64,000 nt of DNA from Brevibacillus_H ginsengisoli. Its GTDB lineage: Bacteria > Bacillota > Bacilli > Brevibacillales > Brevibacillaceae. Of the stretch, positions 59,380-64,000 are shown in pieces. The stretch spans positions 248,001-312,000 of the forward strand of contig NZ_JBNJQR010000002.1 of assembly GCF_050113715.1 (NCBI RefSeq), written 5' to 3'. The position numbers were made by a program, and so were the translations under genes. The notes under the pieces are model-generated. The model searched no databases and had not been told where the DNA came from. It was given only the letters and a program-made list of their open reading frames with translations. Numbering within the stretch: the first letter of the stretch is position 1; each line of letters starts with the position of its first letter.

Positions 59380-61083
59380 TTGATCATCCGTTGCAAACGC
59401 GTCGACCGTTACGTGTTCGACGCTTATTTCCGTTCTTCGCGAGTTGCCAAAGAGTGGATGACTGGCGCCAAAATGCATGCCCCTTGGTTTGATAATGAGT
59501 TGTTCGCCGATTTTTTCTTGTGCTTTTTTCTCCAACAGCCCGAGGTTGACGAGACGAAGGAAGCGACGCCATTTCACCGCTGGATGGTGCGGACGCTTTT
59601 GAAGCAATATTTTTATCAAACGATCCATCCGCGCACGATTAATCAGGAGACGGCTGCCTTCAAAACAGCGGTCAAAGCTTTGATGTGGTTGACCGAGACC
59701 TATGCGGATGAAGTGAAGAAGAAAGAAAAGGAAGAGAAGAAATCAGCGGTCGGTCAGGACGCGAAGGTGGGTCAGCAGGGCGAGCAGCCTTCCAATGTCA
59801 GTGAGCGTTTGACCACCCAACAGATCGAGCGCCTCAAGCTAATCGGCTATACCCTTCAGCAAGGAAAACGAGTAGTAGAAGACAAGCAAGCCGCAATAGA
59901 CACCAAGCCACTGGTGATGAATGAGATACGCGCGTTAAAAGAACGAATCACTGACCTTCAGGAAGAAATGCGAACCCAATATACCAAGCGGGCGAAACTG
60001 ACGGCCAAGCTCAAGAAGACAGAAGAGGAATTAGCCCAGCGAGAAAAACACATGGACCGTTTGGAACGCCAGGAAAAGGAAGCGATTGAATCGCTGGAGC
60101 AGGAACTGGGTAAATGGCTAGAACAGTCGTTAAAAGAAGCATTGGAAGGAGAAGAGACCGAAACTCAATTCGTCTCTAATCTGATTGAAGCTAGCCAGCG
60201 AGTGGCCAACAGACGCTGGGGCAGTGAGTTGGGAAAATTGCGCAGACAAGCCTTCGAAAAATACATGGTGTGGGTAGAAAGGCTCAAGCGTTATCCTGAT
60301 TTACTGGCTTTCATCCATGAAGTGGGACGAAACCTGCATCATTTTCGGCTCAAGCGAAAAGAAATTCGCACACGACAGCTTCCCGAAGAGTATTACGATC
60401 TGCGTCAATCAGGGGATATCGCTCACCTGCTTCCAAGTGAAGCGGTGCTTTTAGCGGATCCTGAGCTGGAGACCTATTTCGAACTCAGATGGATCGAACA
60501 GAAGTTGTTTACCTATGACACTTCTGGTTGGGTTGATCAGCCGCCAAAAGGACCCGTCATTTGCATGCTGGATACCTCCCATTCCATGCGGGGAAGCAAG
60601 CTTCGGATGGCGCAAATTTTTGTCATGACGTTTGCCGCGATTTGTTTGATCGAAAAAAGAGATTTTCATCTGATTTTGTTTGGAGCCAAGGGTGAGCTGA
60701 TCGAACACACCTTATATCACAAAAGGCCCAATTGGGATCAATTCTATGCCTTTGCCAAGCTTGCCTTCGGTGGCGGTACGCATTTTGACGCGCCGATGAA
60801 GCGGGGGATCGAGATAGTGGAGAGGTCGCCGCAATTTCGAGGAGCTGATTTCGTGATGGTGACAGATGGCGTGGGAAGGATATCTCCATATGTCCAGGAT
60901 CAATTGGCGGAATTGGGGAAGAAGAAACAGGTGAAGCTCCACTCGTTGATTGTAGGATCTGCTCGTCAACATCTCGTCCAAGCCTACGATATTTTGGGTG
61001 TGTCGCATCAGATCAGGTTCGCCGCGACTTGGGAAACGACGGAGGAAGAGAATACCGGTATACTTTTGGATGTGTTTCAGTAG
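59380..61083 (+). CDS. VWA-domain protein (ViaA-like)
   Basis: A 567-residue protein. Residues about 110-250 are a charged coiled coil rich in Lys and Glu. The C-terminal VWA domain starts near VICMLDTSHSMRGSKLRMAQ with an intact MIDAS DxSxS, followed by AFGGGTHFDAPM and VTDGVGRIS for the later metal contacts. ViaA is the VWA partner of RavA. The start is a TTG at 59380 with AGGTGGGG upstream. The stop is 18 bases before the glycosyltransferase gene. Confidence 0.88.
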   Translation: MIIRCKRVDRYVFDAYFRSSRVAKEWMTGAKMHAPWFDNELFADFFLCFFLQQPEVDETKEATPFHRWMVRTLLKQYFYQTIHPRTINQETAAFKTAVKALMWLTETYADEVKKKEKEEKKSAVGQDAKVGQQGEQPSNVSERLTTQQIERLKLIGYTLQQGKRVVEDKQAAIDTKPLVMNEIRALKERITDLQEEMRTQYTKRAKLTAKLKKTEEELAQREKHMDRLERQEKEAIESLEQELGKWLEQSLKEALEGEETETQFVSNLIEASQRVANRRWGSELGKLRRQAFEKYMVWVERLKRYPDLLAFIHEVGRNLHHFRLKRKEIRTRQLPEEYYDLRQSGDIAHLLPSEAVLLADPELETYFELRWIEQKLFTYDTSGWVDQPPKGPVICMLDTSHSMRGSKLRMAQIFVMTFAAICLIEKRDFHLILFGAKGELIEHTLYHKRPNWDQFYAFAKLAFGGGTHFDAPMKRGIEIVERSPQFRGADFVMVTDGVGRISPYVQDQLAELGKKKQVKLHSLIVGSARQHLVQAYDILGVSHQIRFAATWETTEEENTGILLDVFQ

Positions 61084-61101
61084 AAGGGAGGTGAGCAGGT
61101 G

Positions 61102-62271
61102 ATGGACTTCATGGGAATCCTCGGGATTATTTTCTTAGGAATTTGGCTTGGTTTAATCGGAAGGGGTTTGCCAGGACTATTACGAATGACCCAACTGAGA
61201 CGTACTTCCAAAGTGGAGCTTCCCGCAAGCTATCATAAATGGCCCAAAGTAAGTATCATTGTGACCGCATGTAACGAAGAGCGAAGCATCGATGAAGCCA
61301 TTCGGTCCCTGCTCGCTATCGATTATCCTGATTACGAGATCATCGCGATCAATGACCGTTCAACAGATGGCACGGGTCGCATTCTAGATGAGATTCATCA
61401 CAGGAATCCCAAGGTGCAGGTCCTGCATATCGAGAAGCTTCCAGAAGGTTGGCTTGGCAAAAACCACGCGTTATACCAAGGTACCAAGCAAGCCCATGGA
61501 GATTGGCTGTTATTTACAGATGCGGATGTGGTGTTTGATCCAAGGGTTCTCTCGATAGCCATGAGTCATGTTCTTTATCAGGGTTACGATCATCTTGCGT
61601 TGGCTCCGAAGATGGTTTCTTCCCGTTTTTGGCTACGCGGTTTGATTTTCTTGTTCATGTTTAATTTGATGCTGTTTTTTTGCCCGCAAAATGCGAAGAA
61701 TCCTCGTTCTAATGCCTATATGGGAGTTGGCGCCTTCAATTTGATTCGGTCCGATGTGTATCAGGCGATTGGCACCCATCAGGTGATTCGCATGCGGCCA
61801 GATGATGATCTTAAACTGGGTGAGCGAGTCAAACGATTAGGCTACAAGCAAGACTTCGGCTTGGCGGAGGAAATTCTCCGAGTAGAATGGTACCCATCCA
61901 TTCTTGATATGATGAGAGGGCTGGAGAAGAACACGATGGCTCCGTTCGAGTACCGAGCGAGCTTGTTGTTGCTGGGATTAATTCCACTTTCACTTTTGTA
62001 TCTGTTGCCTTTCATCGGTCTTTTTGTGACAAGTGGTTGGAACAGAGCGGTCTATCTGTTAATGTTTTTCTGTTGTCTTCTCTACTTTAGTTTGCATGAC
62101 CGATTCTCTTTTCGTTCGGTGGTGTATTATTTACTCTTTCCGATCCTGGTTCCGCTATTCATTTATACACTGGGAAGAGCAGCCATTCTCATGTGGAAGA
62201 GAGGAGGGATTATCTGGCGAGGAACCCTGTATCCGCTCGAAACCTTGAAAATGACAAAACCCCGCCTGTAA
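61102..62271 (+). CDS. Membrane glycosyltransferase, family 2
   Basis: A 389-residue membrane GT2. One N-terminal helix precedes the catalytic domain: SIIVTACNEERSIDEAIRSL, INDRSTDGTG, LFTDADVVFDP with the DxD-type metal site, and IRMRPDDDLKLGERVKRLGY. Four or so hydrophobic segments form the C-terminal third. The layout is that of hopanoid- or carotenoid-type glycosyltransferases, such as HpnB-like proteins that act on lipid acceptors. ATG at 61102 has GGGAGGTGA upstream; a GTG at 61099 is also possible. It is tightly behind the RavA/ViaA-like pair. Confidence 0.88.
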   Translation: MDFMGILGIIFLGIWLGLIGRGLPGLLRMTQLRRTSKVELPASYHKWPKVSIIVTACNEERSIDEAIRSLLAIDYPDYEIIAINDRSTDGTGRILDEIHHRNPKVQVLHIEKLPEGWLGKNHALYQGTKQAHGDWLLFTDADVVFDPRVLSIAMSHVLYQGYDHLALAPKMVSSRFWLRGLIFLFMFNLMLFFCPQNAKNPRSNAYMGVGAFNLIRSDVYQAIGTHQVIRMRPDDDLKLGERVKRLGYKQDFGLAEEILRVEWYPSILDMMRGLEKNTMAPFEYRASLLLLGLIPLSLLYLLPFIGLFVTSGWNRAVYLLMFFCCLLYFSLHDRFSFRSVVYYLLFPILVPLFIYTLGRAAILMWKRGGIIWRGTLYPLETLKMTKPRL

Positions 62272-62284
62272 GCAGGCAGGGCAA
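62256..62284 (-). terminator. Terminator of the exonuclease gene
   Basis: On the minus strand CCTGCCTG, CTTACAGG and CGGGGTTTT form a stem-loop and T tract. The hairpin overlaps the last codons of the glycosyltransferase gene. Confidence 0.5.
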
Positions 62285-62300
62285 ATATAGTAGGTTAAAG

Positions 62301-63179
62301 TTATCCAACCCGTGTAATCAGTGAACGAGAGAATTCAAGTTCATTGAATTTAGAGTGAACGAGGTCAGTGTCATAATTCCAGTGGGCTTCCTCATGCGTA
62401 AATTCCACAGGGACATCGCATAAAATCGTAGCCAATTTGCGACTCATGAAGATTTGTTCGCGATGATCCTCTAGCTTGGCTCGTGTCTTGGCAGTCAAAG
62501 ACTCAAGATTTTCGTACAGGCCCTCTAAGGTGACGTGTTCACGAATTAGCTTATACGCTGTTTTTTCGCCAATGCCAGGACAACCCGGGATACAATCGGA
62601 TGCGTCACCTTGTAGGGCTTTTACATCCACGACTTGTTCAGAAGTAATCCCGCGAAGCTCAAACAGACTCTGTGGGGTATAGTGTTCATGTTTCCCGCCG
62701 TTTTTGAGGATTTTGACAGAGACGTAATCATTCACCAACTGCAGGCTGTCGTAATCGCCTGTGGCAATTACAGTGTGATGACCTTCGCCCGCAAGCTTCG
62801 AGCTGACGGTTCCCAGAATATCGTCGCCCTCATAACCAGTCAGACCAAGATTGGGAACGGAAAAGGCTGAGACGACTTCCTTTACCAGATCAAATTGAGG
62901 AATCAGTTCGGCTGGAGCCTCTACACGGTTTGATTTATAGCCTTCATACCATTGGGTGCGAAGTAAGGATTCTTTGCCGGCTACGTCCCAAGCGACTATG
63001 ACGTGAGTCGGACGAACAAGATCAACATAGTCGAGCATCATTTTAGTAAACCCTAAAACAGCGTTCGTATAAAGTCCGCTGGAGGTTTGACGGATAGAGC
63101 CTCCCCAAGCCGACGCGTAATAGGCGCGGAACAGAAAGCTCATGCCATCAATACATAAATATTTAAACGGTTGTTTCAT
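62301..63179 (-). CDS. 5'-3' exonuclease (PolA N-terminal domain type)
   Basis: A 292-residue stand-alone 5' nuclease of the PolA/FEN family. YLCIDGMSFLFRAYYA carries the first catalytic Asp; IVAWDVAGKESLLRTQWYEG and TGYEGDDILGTVSSKL supply more. The helix-3-turn-helix LQGDASDCIPGCPGIGEKTA binds DNA. It would remove 5' flaps and RNA primers in repair and replication. The ATG at 63179 has GAGGTGG upstream; in-frame ATGs at 63200 and 63233 lack an SD. YpcP of Bacillus is the closest functional analogue by family. Confidence 0.9.
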   Translation of the reverse strand: MKQPFKYLCIDGMSFLFRAYYASAWGGSIRQTSSGLYTNAVLGFTKMMLDYVDLVRPTHVIVAWDVAGKESLLRTQWYEGYKSNRVEAPAELIPQFDLVKEVVSAFSVPNLGLTGYEGDDILGTVSSKLAGEGHHTVIATGDYDSLQLVNDYVSVKILKNGGKHEHYTPQSLFELRGITSEQVVDVKALQGDASDCIPGCPGIGEKTAYKLIREHVTLEGLYENLESLTAKTRAKLEDHREQIFMSRKLATILCDVPVEFTHEEAHWNYDTDLVHSKFNELEFSRSLITRVG

Positions 63180-63263
63180 TTTTTCCACCTCTCTAGACAT
63201 GACCTGTCCATTATAACACAGAACAACATTCATTTCTTACATACGCGATAAAGGAGAATGATT

Positions 63264-63608
63264 ATGCAAATCATATACTGTCTTGTTCCAAAAACCTACT
63301 GGAGTACCTATGAAGGAAAAGAAAGCTACCTGCCAAGAGATTACGCGCAAGAAGGATTTATCCATGCGACGAAGGGAGACGACTTTTTGCGTAAAGTGGC
63401 GAATAGAGTCTACGCGGATTTTCACGATGAACTGTATGTCTTAGTGATCAACGAGGAGCGGATTCAATCTGAAGTGAAGTATGAGATGGCCAAGGACGGA
63501 AACTTGTATCCACACATTTATGGGGAACTCAATCAGGATGCCATTCAGGAGATTCGCACCATGATTCGCCAAGATGGAAACTGGCAGATTGGGGAAGTGA
63601 TCTCCTAA
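63264..63608 (+). CDS. DUF952 domain protein
   Basis: A 114-residue protein of the DUF952 family. IIYCLVPKTYWSTYEGKESY, EGFIHATKGDDFLRKVAN and YPHIYGELN are the family's conserved segments. The function is unknown. The ATG at 63264 is seven bases behind AAGGAG; the ATG at 63258 is too close. It is divergent from the exonuclease gene. Confidence 0.85.
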   Translation: MQIIYCLVPKTYWSTYEGKESYLPRDYAQEGFIHATKGDDFLRKVANRVYADFHDELYVLVINEERIQSEVKYEMAKDGNLYPHIYGELNQDAIQEIRTMIRQDGNWQIGEVIS

Positions 63609-63719
63609 GCTAACACACTAGTTCTTACAATATTTACACATGATCAGCCATGTATGGGTTTCGATTGAAGAGGGATGATAACAGCAACAAAGCAGTACAA
63701 CTACTCAACCTCTCATCGA

Positions 63720-63781
63720 CTCTCGGCCTCAACGGGAGACAAGCTCAAATAAGCTTGGCGGTTCAAGTCCGTACCGGGAGA
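63720..63781 (+). other. Degenerate tRNA-like structure
   Basis: CTCTCGG (63720-63726) pairs with CCGGGAG (63774-63780) over seven bases with one wobble, like an acceptor stem. Inside are an anticodon-arm-like hairpin CAAGCT/AGCTTG and a T-arm-like GCGGTTCAAGTCCGT directly before the 3' strand. The inner part is only 47 bases, so a D-arm is missing and no CCA is encoded. It may be a tRNA remnant or a structured leader of the SASP gene. Confidence 0.4.
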
Positions 63782-63806
63782 AAAAATGCTTAAGGAGGCA
63801 TAACAA

Positions 63807-64000
63807 ATGGCAAACAACTCAAGCAGCAACAACCTGTTAGTTCCTCAAGCAAACCAAGCCCTTGATCAATTGAAGTATGAGATTGCAGCCGAATTTGGTG
63901 TAAGTCTCGGCGCGGATACTACTTCTCGCCAAAACGGTTCTGTTGGTGGAGAGATCACGAAGCGTTTGGTTAGCTTCGCTGAGCAACAACTTTCTCGCTA
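63807..64000 (+). CDS. Alpha/beta-type small acid-soluble spore protein (3' end outside window)
   Basis: At least 64 residues of an alpha/beta-type SASP, the proteins that coat and protect spore DNA. The two conserved blocks are present: ALDQLKYEIAAEFGVSLGAD, containing the GPR cleavage region, and TSRQNGSVGGEITKRLVSFA. The sequence ends at the window edge in CGCTA, so the last residue or stop cannot be decided. AAGGAGG precedes the ATG. Such genes are expressed in the forespore under sigma-G. It supports the assignment as an endospore former. Confidence 0.93.
   Translation, partial: MANNSSSNNLLVPQANQALDQLKYEIAAEFGVSLGADTTSRQNGSVGGEITKRLVSFAEQQLSR

Overview
The window looks like chromosomal DNA of an aerobic, endospore-forming Firmicute, most probably Brevibacillus or a close Paenibacillaceae relative (my inference). 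The evidence is a GerA-type germinant receptor operon, an alpha/beta-type small acid-soluble spore protein gene, a CgeB-type spore glycosyltransferase, a YheC/YheD-like spore ATP-grasp protein, strong GGAGG ribosome binding sites, frequent TTG/GTG starts and a moderate G+C content. No rRNA operon, CRISPR array or prophage is visible.

Layout. 1-9.9 kb holds housekeeping and stress genes: a partial Ig/cadherin-like protein, a peptide transporter, two rhodanese genes plus a rhodanese remnant, a cold shock protein, a universal stress protein, a chemotaxis receptor, an AraC regulator, a DUF1254/DUF1214 protein and Lgt. 9.97-18.06 kb is a nine-gene minus-strand operon. It combines an LpxD-like acyltransferase, an acyl carrier protein, a short-chain reductase, an AMP-forming acyl ligase, LuxE- and LuxC-type proteins without luciferase, a second hexapeptide acyltransferase, a Gfo/Idh/MocA sugar dehydrogenase and a deacetylase-fold protein. 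It is followed at 18.3-19.9 kb by a DNRLRE-like protein and a CgeB-like glycosyltransferase. The best reading is a pathway that makes an unusual acylated sugar, plausibly for the spore surface.

20-28 kb carries a secreted protein, SelO, a secreted protein with two tandem histidine phosphatase domains, and the gerABC operon behind a recognisable sigma-G-type promoter. 28-36.3 kb carries a small membrane protein, a membrane FtsH-like AAA zinc protease, and a thiazole/oxazole-modified peptide (TOMM) locus. The TOMM precursor core is almost pure alternating Cys-Ser with 25 cysteines, and it is followed by a maturation protein, a YcaO cyclodehydratase fusion and a double-domain SagB dehydrogenase.

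36.4-47.4 kb is accessory: a CcdC-like membrane protein with a two-component system, a MerR/MFS efflux pair, a DUF6530-like/MoxR/VWA operon with a possible slippage site, an aminoglycoside nucleotidyltransferase-like gene, an ATP-grasp gene and a hydrolase-DinB fusion. 47.2-50 kb is a decay zone: a truncated DUF488 gene, an intact IS3-family element sitting inside a terminator hairpin, and a TPR gene with an in-frame stop. 50-64 kb holds a MalT-like regulator divergent from a DUF418 protein, a truncated oxidase-like membrane gene, a YyaL-type thioredoxin-domain protein, a membrane transporter, a RavA/ViaA-like pair with a glycosyltransferase, a PolA-type 5'-3' exonuclease, a DUF952 protein, a degenerate tRNA-like structure and the SASP gene cut by the window end.

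The two most interesting systems are the LuxC/LuxE/ACP/LpxD-like operon and the (Cys-Ser)n TOMM locus. All functions are inferred from recognised motifs by eye. No database search was run.
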